This document shows, in pieces, positions 22,701 to 34,700 of a stretch of 64,000 nt of DNA; position 1 is the first letter of the stretch; each line of letters opens with the position of its first letter. Below the pieces are notes generated by a model. That model was not told the DNA's origin. It saw only the letters and a list, made by a program, of their open reading frames with translations, and searched no databases. The position numbers and the translations under genes were made by a program. The DNA is from Azorinus chamasolen. Lineage: Eukaryota > Mollusca > Bivalvia > Cardiida > Solecurtidae. The stretch spans positions 54,690,431 through 54,754,430 of the forward strand of contig OY755252.1 of assembly GCA_963576725.1 (NCBI GenBank), written 5' to 3'.

Positions 22701-25700
22701 ATATATGGAAAAAATGACCACGCCCTCTGGCGGCCATGTTTTTTGCTGGATCAAAATTCTTTTAACAATTTTTAAAGTCTATCAACTGAGAAACATTTTG
22801 GTGAAAACTATATTCAAATCGGACAAGTCATTCTGGAGAAGAAGATTTTTCTAGATATTGCGTACAGTTGCCATGGCAACAAGACCGATGGCCCCGCCCA
22901 CTATCTTTTAACAACTTTTGAGGCACACACCCACAGTATGTATCTGACCAAGTTTGGTTACAATTGGGCAGTGGGTTTCAGAGAAGAAGTCGTTTGAAAT
23001 TGTTGACGGACAGACGGACTGACGGACAGACTGACAGACGGACGCCGGACGCCGGACAAAGGGGTATCACAATAGCTCACCTTGAGCACTTTGTGCTCTG
23101 GTGAGCTAAAAAGGGGCTAAAAATACTATTCCTTTAGATCAACACTACAGTAAAACCCTATCTACCACAATCATAAAAAATTCTGGGGTTTTATCTCTTT
23201 CTTTCATATAATCGCCTTTTCATGACATTGCAAGCAAAGTAGACCCCGATCAGATGGCTGCACGGCTGCTGTAGGAGCCATCTGATCAGGGTCTGCTTTG
23301 TTGCTTATGAAAGTATAATTGATCTGATTCTACAGTTTCTACCAACACCAAACAATCCTGTGTACATGTGCTATCATAAAATGTCAGTTAATAAATATTC
23401 ACGATGTTATTATTTCTTACGTGAATATTCAACAAGGAAAGGTTAACCCTTTCCTTCATATAAATGCCTTTTGACACACTGTCACACATTTCTATGCCTT
23501 TGCAAACAGAGTAGACCCAGATCAGACAGCTCCTATAGGAGCTGTCTGATCAGGGTCTGCTCTGTTTGCTAAAAGAAGTTGATGGATCTATTTCTTTAGT
23601 TTCCTAAATGGCTGCAATATTTATAACTTTCATTATAGTAAACTATTTTGTCAATGAATATTCAGTAGGTATTGGAATTTGGAATAAACACAGAACAGTG
23701 AAAGGGTTAAGACACATGGTAGCTTACTGCAGGAAGTAAGAAACTTTAAAAACAGGTCTATTATGATTTCATAAACAAACAGAGCAGACCCTGGTCAGAC
23801 AGCTCCTATGGGGTCTGGGTCTGCTCTGTTTGCAAAGGCGTGTAAAAGTATTTGTATGAAGGAAAGGGATATGAAAGAGTAGAGTCAGGGTGACTTTGTC
23901 TCCCAAATCGCCCACTAGCTTGAGCTCTGATATGGAGATACGGGACCTGAAGTCTTTGTCTACATACCCCACTTGAGCTATTGCACATCCAAACAGTTCT
24001 GGTCTCTGGTTCACACAGGCACCAACCAAGAGGCCCCCATTAGATCCACCATTGATAGTGATTCTGAAAAACAAGAATGTTGTAACAATACTATTTGCAT
24101 CTCCTATATTGATAATGAAGCTTACTCCTTTACTCAATATAAATGCCTTTAAATGTCTTTGCAAACAGAGTATACCCAGCTCTGCTCTGTTTGCTTACGA
24201 AATAATTTAGATCTGATTCTACAGTTTCTGCCATGGCTTAACCCTTTTCCTGTTCTGTATACAGGCCAAATTTCAATACCTACTGAATATTCATAAACAA
24301 AATAGTTATAAAGAGAAATGGAACGTGGAACATTGTATACATTTTAGAAAGCAAAGAAACAGATCTATCAAATTCTATTAGCAAACAGAGCAGACCCTGA
24401 TCGGACGGTTTCTCTAGGAGCCGTCTGACCTGGGTCAACTCTGTTTGCAAATGCGTGATAACATGTTTATATGAGGGAAAGGGTTAAATTACCTGTGTTC
24501 ATTTGCCATTATAAAAATTCAGCCATCTAATATTCATCATGTCAGTATTTCTTACAAGGAGTAAAAATTTCCAGTAAAGTTTTGTTGAAATCCTTTGAGA
24601 AATACCTTGGTCAAGAAAGACCAACAGACTGATCATTTGTTCGACCTACATGGTGACTTTATGTTGCCCTACTAAAACAGACGAGAGAGCTGCTGTAGGA
24701 AAAGTCTGATCTGGGTCTACTCTGTTTGCTAATGAAAAAACAGGGTCCATGCTTTTAAAACTTTTAGTTGAGTCTGAGTTTGTTCTAAAGTTTTTGATTG
24801 GTTAGATTTGAGCCTCTGGCTCAAATCTGACCAATCAAAAGCTTGAGAACTCAAATCTGACCAATCAAAAGCTTGAGAACTCAAATCTTTACCAATCTAT
24901 TTCTAGTTTCTACCATGATAAGAACCCCCTTGTTCATGGTACCAGTATAAAAATTCTGCTAATTAATATTCATGATGTCGTTATTTCTTACATGAATATT
25001 CATTTCAGTAAAGGGATAATAATATTGCAAAATGTATAGAATAGTGCTATGCCATAAATATTCATGTAAATAATGACATCATGAATATTAATTACATGAA
25101 TTTTGGCCATAGCAGAAACTGTAGAATCATATCTATATTATACCATAAGCAAACAGAGAAGGCCCTGATGAGACGGTTCCTGCAGGAGCCATATGATCTG
25201 GGTCTACTCTGTTTGCAAAGGTGTAAAATAGAAAATTCATGGAGTAAAGGATTAAATCACTTTAAAGTTGTGAAGTGCAAAACTCAGAATAAAAGAAGAA
25301 ATTCAGAAATCTAGAAAGAAAGAAATATATATGTATACATGTATCCCAAACAACCCCTTATTCATCAGAATCACCTCTCTGAGTCTATTCTTATAAGAAC
25401 TAACAAAACTAGAGGTTTCTTTTTGTCAAAAACAAATGTCACTCCTTCATCCTCTTTCCAATACACAAGCGCAATGTCTGTAATTTCAAAGTTTATCTAA
25501 TTTCAAGTCATCAGGGGCAATAACTCCAAAGTTATTAGTGGGAGACAATTCAAAACACCCAGGTGCACAACAACTTATGCTGGTGAACATTCCTGTGGAG
25601 TTTGGTGATTCTAGCCCTACTGGTATCAGAGATACGCATGACACAAAGTTTCACTAATTTTAAGTTATCATATCAAGGGCAATAACTCAACAATAATCAG

Positions 25701-28700
25701 GGGGAGACAATTCAAAAACCTCAGGTGCACAACAACTCATGCTGGTCAACATTTCTGTGAAGTTTGGTGACTCTAGCCCTAGCGGTTTCAGAGATACGTG
25801 TGACACAAAGTAAAATTTGTCTAATTATAAGTCATCAGGGGCAATAACTCCAAAGTTATTAGGGGGAGACAATTAAAAAAACACAGGTGCACAATAACTC
25901 ATGCTGGTGAACATTCCTGTGAAGTTTGGTGACTAACCCTACTGGTTTCAGAGATATCCGCGACACAAAGTTTCTCTAATTTTAAGTTATCATACCAGGG
26001 GCAATAAATCAACAATTATCAGTGGGAGACAATTAAAAAAACACAGGTGCACAACTCATGCTGGTAAACATTCCTGTGAAGTTTGGTGACTCTAGCCCAA
26101 GCTGTATCAGAGATACATGTGACTCAAATTTTCACTAATTTTAAGTCATATGGTTTCAGAGATATGCGCAGAGACAGACGGACGGACAACTCTGACAAAA
26201 ACAATGTCTCCCAATAAATGGGGGAGACACAAAAAGATTCGGGTGTGTAAGAAGAGATTTTGACAGATCAGCACTCATCTTATCCACAGCTCTTGACATA
26301 TGATATAGAAGTGAGATACAGAGCCCTAAATAACAGGAGTAGTTAAGTAATCTAGAAAAAAAAAATTCTGCACTTCTTCGCAAAACCCTATCTTGCAGGT
26401 ACCGATTAGAATTTCCTTTCCAGGTTGTAATGGGAATTTAATAACAAAACAAGAGCCGCATACAGCGCCAACGCTCGTCTGATTTGGTGCTTGTCCACTG
26501 CATACACTTCTCCTCAAAGAGATCTACCAACCTATGAAGTTTCATGTTGATACCTCTTATACTTTTTTATTAATCAGTTACATTAAAGTTTTTACACACC
26601 GCCGCCGCCGATGCTAACGCCTCGACTACGCCAACGCTTACAACTATGTCGTACGACAACTCCTACGACCCAGTGATCACAATAGCACGACGTTTCTTTG
26701 GAACAGATGAGCTAAAAATAAGAAGTTAACCCCTTCTTTCATACAAAGGCTTTTTTCATGCCTTTGCAAACAGACTAGACCCAGAAAGGGTTAAAGGAAC
26801 AAGAAATAAGATTTTGACAAATCAGCACTCTTCAAGTATCTACAGTTCAACAAACATCCAACTCACTTGTTATTGCTGGTGAACTTGTTTGAGATCAGAA
26901 ACTCTGCTGCTGCCTGGAAATCATCAAAGCAGTTCTGCTTGTTACCCAGCATTCCACCTTTGTGCCAGGTCTCCCCATACTCACTGGAAAATAAAGAGTA
27001 GAGCTACAGATAAAGGTGTGTACCCAAATACTAAAATCGTCATTTCTCCACCAAAACCTATACTGTGATCATTCTAAAGAATCGTCTCTTCAAGACGATT
27101 CTAAAGAGTGGTCACAGTATAGGGTTTGGTGGAGAAATAAAGGAGCTACTCTTGAAAATGTTTAAATGTAGGCATCTTACATGGAAAGAGTAAAATAACT
27201 ATGAGCCATTCAATGAGAAAACAGGACCTGGTTTTGAGTGATGGATTTAACCCTTTCCCTCAAAAATATTCATGTAAGAAATAATCACATCACATACAAT
27301 GTATATTTTCTAGCAATTTTTAACCCATTCCCTCATATTGACGCCTTTTGACGCCTCTGCAAAAGTCGCAAGTTGAAACCATTGTGATAAATAGAGCATT
27401 TGCTCTATTTATCATAATGGTTTCAAACTAGAAAATTCTAAAATTTTCCTTTTCTCTAGTTCATGCTCCTTTTCAGTAGATTTATTCAAATAGGTTGGAT
27501 CTAAAAATAGCCTATGAGGTAATGCGTTAATTATGGCATATGTTGAATTGAATGTTTGGTATTGATAGAAACTGTGGAGTCTGATCTATATAATTTCGTA
27601 AGCAAACAGAGAAGACCCTGATCAGATGGCTCCTACATGAGCAATCTGAACTGGATATACTCAGTTTGCAAAGGCATGAAAAAGCATATGTATGAAGGAA
27701 AGGGTTAAAACATTTTGCTTGAATCTGAGGCCATTCTCAATCATCAGATTGGTCACATTTTGAGTGAACCTTTTACTCGATGAATGCACTTGCAAATAGA
27801 GTAGACCAAGATCAGACAGCTCCTAGAAGAGCTGTCTGATCAGGGTCTGCTCTGTTTGCTAATAGAATTTGATAGATCTGTATCTTTGCTTTCTAAAATG
27901 TCTACAATATTTCACCTTCCATATTTCATTATAACTATTTTGTCCATGAATATTCAGTAAGTAATGAAATTTGCCCTCTTTGGAGTATAGGGTTAATATT
28001 GAAATTCAACCAGGTATTTCAAACATGTCAGATTGTCATACTGAGGTGATCTACAAAGACAAATTAGGCAGCAATAACACTTTACTTCATACCTATGCCT
28101 TTCAAAGATTTTAAACCTTTGAAAACAGAGCAGACCCAGATCAGAAGCTCCTATAGAAGCTGTCTTATCAGGATCTACTTTGTTTGCTCATGAAATAACA
28201 TAGATATGACTCTACACTTTCTGCCATAGCTAACATTTCCTGTGTTCATAAGACAATATAACAAGAGCTGTCCGCTGACACTTTCTTTAGTGCTGGATAG
28301 TGTAGTGTAAGTCCAAGTCGGAAAGGGGAGATAACTATAGCAAAATTAATTTTCGGATTACCTGCCCTTGTGAAATGAGTCCCTCTTGTAATAGTTAACA
28401 TGCATACCAAATTTGAACTAAATATCTTGGACAGTTTCTGAGACATGGACCTTAACATAAAACTTAACCAACAATGAAAATTCTAAGTCGAAAAAGGGGC
28501 ATAACTATGGCAAAATTAAGTTTAGGGTTATGTACCCTTGTGAAATGGGTTCCCCTTGTGATAGTAAATATGCATACCAAATGTGAACCAAATATCTTTG
28601 ATGGTTTCTGAGAAATGGAATTTAACAAAAAGGTTAACCAATGCCGACGCCGACACAGACGAGAGGGTCATGACAATACCTCCACTTTTTGAAAAATGAA

Positions 28701-31700
28701 TCTAATTAATATTCATGACATAATTTTTAACAAGAATATTCATGGAGTAAAGGGTTAAGAAAGCATAAGTGGACAGACAGAAAATATAGAAGTCATTCCA
28801 AAAACTCATCACTTGCTTTGCAGGTCACAAAAAAACCCAGATTTCACTTATTTGCATTGAAGTTTAACCCTTTCCCTCATATAAACGTGTTTTCACACAT
28901 TTTCAAACAGAGTAGACCCAGATCAGACGGCTCCTAGAGGAGCCGTCTGATCAGGGTCTACTCTGTTTGCTAATAGAATTTGATAGATCTGTTTCTTTAC
29001 TTTCTAAAATGTTTACAATGTTCCATCTTCCATATTTCTTTATAACTATTTTGTTAATAAATATTCAGTAGGTACTGAAAATTGGCCAAAATACAGAACA
29101 GGGAAAGGGTTAACATTGCTTTAACAATATCTCAGACATATCGCGCCATCCAGCTAAATATACAGGTGAACGAAGACAACAGAGATTCTTCTCTGCACGG
29201 AACAAATTACATTGTTTCGTGCACAGAAGAACACCCAGGTAGAACCTACCACAAGCCGGCTTGAAGGCCATAAATAAGACATTACTACTCACCCCCCACC
29301 ACGGATATTTGCAACAGCATACACGCCGCCTAAATGCTGCAAGAAAACCAAGCGAGAGACGGAGAAACTTGGGGATATCGAGACGTTGAAGCCTCCATAA
29401 CCGTACAACATAACAGGGTTGTTCCCGTCCTTAGAGATATCCTGGAATGATAATGATTTATACGCAATTCAACACTTTACCTGATATTTATTTTAACCCT
29501 TTACTCCATGAATATTCATTTAAGAAATTATGACATCATAATTATCAATCAGATTATTTTTTATAATGGCATATGAACACTGGACATTTAGGCTCAGAGA
29601 GAAACTGCAGAATAAGATCTATGTTATACCATATTAAGCAAACAGAGCAGACCCTGATCAGACGGCTCCTGTAGGAGCCGTCTGATCTGGGTCTACTCTG
29701 TTTGCAAAGTTGTGGAAAGGTATTTTTATCAGGTAAAGAATTAATATAAGCGAATATGACAGAAACTGTAGAATCAGTCTTATATTTGTTCCTAAGCAAA
29801 CAGAGTAGACCCTGATCAGATGACTCCTACAGGGGATATCTGACGTGGTTCTACTTTTGCGAAGGCGTGAAAAGGTGATTCTATCAGGTAAAGAGTTAAT
29901 AATCCTTTCTTTCATTTAAACCCTTTTTCATGATTTTGCAACCAGAGTAGACCCAGATAGGATGGCTCCTGTAGGAGCAAATCTGATCAGACTGCTCTAT
30001 TTGCATATGAAGTTATAATAGATATCAAAAGATTCTGTGTAAATCAACCATTATAATAATTTATAATAAATATTCATGATGTCATTATTTCTCATATGAA
30101 TATTCAACAGGGAAAGAGTAAAATTATTCATCATTTATAAGAATTTACAAAAGAACAACGTAAATTTGTCAGGGTTTTTTTCTTCACTTTTATTGACAAA
30201 TGCAATCATGTTATAAAAATGTTTGGATCCTAATGACATAATGACTGGTTCGGCATCTCATCTGGATCCAAACCGTTTGCAAAAGTCATTATGACTTAGC
30301 CTCAGTCATAACAGTCTTGCAGTAAGCTTTCAGTATGTTAGTCCAGACTCACCTTTCTGTGAACGATGAACATGGGTATCTTGGTCCCGTCTTTGCTGGG
30401 AAAGAAAACTTGTTCTGTGGTGAACTTGCTGAAGTCAAAGTCCTTCACTTTAATTTCTCTGTAAACCTATAATGGACAATAGATTTTTTAACAACTTTCC
30501 CTCCTATAATAATGCCTTTTCACGCCTTTTCAGAGTAGACCCAGGCCAGATCAAACGGCCCCTATAGGAGCCATCTGATCAGGGACTGCTCATTTGCTTA
30601 TAGCATCATACAGATCTGATTCTCCAGTTCCTGTGTTCATGTGCCATTATAAACAAGAGGGCCATTGGCCCTATATCGCTCACCTGAGTTACAGTAATAC
30701 ATGTATATTGACATGTTAATTTTTCAGTGGACAACATTTCTAGCAGATGAAATAAGCTTAGTCCACTGCTTTCACCCTTTCACTGCTGAATAAACTTGAA
30801 CTGAATTCAGAACTAATACCAAGTGACTGGTTGACCAAGATCTAAACTGTTTACAACTTGGGCCATTTTTGCCTTAACTCAAAATGCCTAAAACTGGTCT
30901 TTGAGAAATTCAAATGACTTCAATAAAGCTATGCAATTATACCTTGACCCAGGTATATAGGCAAATAGAGTGCTAGGCAGTACATAATGCCAGTTTTTGT
31001 GTGAAATGACCAATAAGAATATCTTTAAAAATTGTTTAACCCTTCCCCTCATATAAAGCTGTTTTTATGCATTAGCAAACAGAGTAGACTCAGATCAGAC
31101 GACTCCTACAGAAGCTGTCTGATCTGGGTCTTCTCTGTTTCTCTTGACACAATATAGATCGGATTCTACAGTTTTGTCAAAGCAAAAACTTCTCTTCAGA
31201 GAAATAATGTGTTTTACACATTAAAAATAAGAGTAGACTAGATCAGACGGCTGCTATAGAAGCTGTCTGATCAGGGTCTGCTCTTTTTACATTTGACAAG
31301 ATATAGATTTGATTTTACATTTTTTTTCAAAGCTAAAACTTCTATTTATGGCAATAACAATTTTTTTAAGCATTAGCAAACAAGAGTAGTCCCAGATCAA
31401 TTTTTGTCAAAGCAAACAGGTTAAGGGTTAATAGGTGTTTAGAAATAACTCTAGCTCTAGGTGTGAATATCTGATTATAATTCAATTAAACGGGTCATTA
31501 GTATTTTTAACAATTGAAATTGAGAAGAGTTACGTCTACTGTTATAATTAAGTTATATTTACTCAGTTATTTCATTAATATCATACAAGATTCAGACATT
31601 TTAGGACTTTTTAATGTGTTGTCATCAAATTTTATAAAAAAAGAGTTATATTTAAGATGCTTTTTGGGGCAGCAGACTTAATCCACAGTAGTAAGTTTAA

Positions 31701-34700
31701 CACCTATCATTGTTAGGGGGGGGAGGGGGGGATTTATCATGTTTTCTTAAGAATTACCATGACTTATATCAGTTGGGCCATTGCATAATCATGTTTTCAC
31801 AGTTTTCTTAAACATTACCATAAATTACATCAGTTGGGTTTGGACCCAGATCAAAAGTCTAGATGGTGATCATTTTCCTTGATTGACTGAATTGTTACTT
31901 TCCTATATCTCTCACATCTAATTTGAGAGACATTGGAAGACACCATGTAACATCACTCACACTACACACTGGGGGTTAATGGGTCAAAATGCCTTTAATG
32001 TTTCGTCTGCAACAAAAAGTTATTGTCATCTGCTTCAATTCTTAAAATAAACTTACTTTCATTTTTTTGCAAAAATATGGTTAAGATGACAAACAATTTG
32101 GATCCTGATGAGACGCCGCAGTATGCGGCCTCTCATCTGGATCCAAACTGTTTGCATAGGTAATCACAGTTTCACCACTAGCATGCAAAGAGTTAAGAGT
32201 CATGCATTGACCTGGAGAGATTTTACTGCCCAGCAGCTGTAACCTTTGAACTGCTGCTGTTGTTTATCTAACCCTTAATTTCTCTCATATAAACATGTTT
32301 TCATGCATCTGCAAACAGAATAGACCCAGATAAGGTGGCTCCTATAGGATCAAGGTCTGTTATTTGCTAATGGAATTTGATAGATGTTTCTATGCCTTCT
32401 AAAACAGCTACACTGATTCACCTTCAACATTTTATTATAAATAGTTATAAATAGAATGATACCAGCACTCCAATGCAGTTATCTCCCTTTGTCCCTTATG
32501 GCTATGCTGATGGGACAAGGGAAATAACTGTGAGGAAATTACCTTTTAAGTGTTACAGATTCTGATGTTAAGTAGCATAAAACCCCAGGGTGAGACCATT
32601 TATGGCCCAGGGGTCATTATTTGAACACACCTGGTAGTGGTATATTAGGTGATGCTTCATACCAAATATCTTAGCTCTAGATTATGTGGTTTCAGACAAA
32701 AAGATTTTTAAAGGTTTCCCTATATAAGTCAATGTAAAAACTACAAGCCCCAGGGCAGGGCCATTTTTGGCCCGGGGGTCATCATTTTAACAAACTTGGT
32801 AAAGGACCATTAGATGATGCTATATACCAAATATCAAAGCTCTAGAAATTGTGGTTTCAGAGAAGAAGATTTTTAAAGATTTAAAAAAAAAACTTGTAAA
32901 AGTAGTGGGGCGGGGCCATTTTTTGCCCGGGGGTCATGATTTTAACAAAACTGATAGAGGACATCCTAAGGTACATTTCTGTGAAATTTGGTTGAAATCC
33001 TCCAAGTGGTTTAGGAGAAGAAGTCATTTGAAATAAAAGTGAACGGACATACTAACAAATGGGTAGTTGTGTGACTTTTTCCTTTGATCTTTTCTTGTGT
33101 GACTAGTCCCACAAGAAAAACTATTTTTGGCTCTAACTTTGGAAAAGAATGATCTGGAAGCTAACCCTAACCCTAACCCTATGTCCCACAACTGGCCAGG
33201 TTAATGTCACAAGAAATGGCCAGGTTAATGTCACAAGAGATTGCCAGGTTAATGATTTTACTTGTGGGACTAGTTAGAAAAAGTCACACAACTACCCTTT
33301 GGTGAGTGCGGACAGACGGACGGACAGACGGACAGACGGACAGACGGACAGACGGACGACGGACGACAGGCGGTCACAATAGCTCACCTTGAGCCTTTGG
33401 CTCAGGTGAGCTAAAAACAAAGCGGCGACTACATGCTCCCCCAAATCCTGTTAATCCAATTAATATTCATGACATAACTATTTCATACATAAATAATCAT
33501 AGAGTAGAGGGTTAACTGACCATTTATAATGACATATGGACACACAATTGTTTGGCTTTTACAGAAACAGTAGAAATAGATCTATATAAGTACATAATCA
33601 AACAGAGCAGACCCTGATCTGATCTTGATCTGCTCTGTTTGCAAAGGCATGAAGAGGCATGTATAGCAGAGAAAAGGTTAAGGAAACATGAATGATCTAT
33701 CCAAATCAGGGAGGTGATTCTAATGAGTAACAGCAAGATAGGTTTCGGAAGAGAAATATAACAACAACACGGCATGATCGTGCAAACGCTCATGCATGAC
33801 AACAATGACGACAACGCGGACGCAGGTGTTACGACCATAGCTCATATTTTTTTTCTTCTTTTAAAAACAGATGAGCTATAAACAGTGCATCTAATACCAG
33901 ATTTTCTAAATACCATCTACAGCTCTTTCCTTGGACTTGATAAGGGGATAAGCTATTAAAACAATTTGCCTTAACATAAACTGTAGAATCATATCTATAT
34001 TATTTCATAAGCTCTTCTACCATACATTTATATATAAAATGTAATAGACAGTCACAGATGAGATACTAACAGACAAAACTAATTTTAGATCTTTACTTCA
34101 TGGTTAAAATTGTAAGAAATACTGTATGTGTTAATATTAATTAGCTTATGGTTTATAAAGCATTTGAACAAGGAAAACCCTGGTAAAATTGTAGAAACAT
34201 TCTATAAGCACACAGAACTGTCTGATCTTGGTCTACTCTGTTTGCAAAGGCATGAAAATGTATTTGAATGAAGTAATAGAGTTAAAGAGTTTGTATTCCA
34301 TTACATACCTTAGACTGGAACTTTTCTCCGCTCATGTCACACCTGTAGATGATTCCAGGGGTCAGGAAGGACATAAACTGGTAAAAGATCTGTGGACAAA
34401 ACAAAAATCTGTATTTAAAGCAAAGAAAACTAGAAAAGTGTTCGAAAGACCTAGATACCCCCACCAACGTACAGACAGTTTAGCTATGGTTATGATCTAT
34501 GACAAGTGCCATAACTCTAGTGTTATGGAGCACAGATCATAATCAGACACTAGGTACACATGTACCCATACTGAAAATCCATAATATTGAGTTTCATTAC
34601 TCTCAATTAACCCTTTATCTTATGAATACTTATACAAGAATTCATGAAAAAAATTCATGAATATTCATTATAATGGCCAATGAACAAAGGAATTTTAATC

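Larger units (their letters stand above)
21849..23967. repeat. PREP intron 15: A2, K element, A2 and A1
   Basis: A2 21918-22167; K repeat 22168-23110; decayed A2 23190-23446; A1 23443-23710 sharing its TTAA; A hairpin of minus orientation 23773-23840 with a shortened centre. Confidence 0.8.
24064..26866. repeat. PREP intron 14: nested A elements, G palindrome, J and K-like repeats
   Basis: 24120-24570: A2 with an A1 nested at 24238-24487. 24742-24893: G palindrome with CTTTTGATTGGT(C/T) motifs. 24900-25255: two A2 pieces, hairpin 25148-25219. 25400-26232: J composite repeat. 26447-26714: ACAAGAG element. 26727-26796: minimal A derivative. Confidence 0.8.
26984..29292. repeat. PREP intron 13: C, nested A2/B, A1 and interrupted A2
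   Basis: C palindrome 27000-27190; A2 (minus) 27244-27710 holding B at 27320-27530; A1 27765-28005; A2 28078-28758 interrupted by an ACAAGAG element 28261-28690; A1 28864-29113. 29114-29292 shows no recognisable feature. Confidence 0.8.
30467..34308. repeat. PREP intron 11: A2 split by a K element with further insertions
   Basis: A2 left part 30490-30650, K element 30651-33417, A2 right part about 33450-33512. Inside K: A relics 31037-31430, F palindrome 32092-32193, A1 relic 32275-32470 and a TIR element 33061-33297. Then A relic 33500-33685, a K-like 3' end 33740-33890 and an A relic 34110-34280. Confidence 0.7.

Noticed and set aside
23769..23967. Continuation of the reading frame past PREP exon 15
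   Set aside because: The sequence after the GTATGT donor no longer resembles PREP; the true continuation [10 protein letters not shown] was found at 21747-21848 in matching phase.
33158..33182. True telomere or chromosome-end fusion
   Set aside because: Only three units, enclosed by the TIRs of a small element in an intron.
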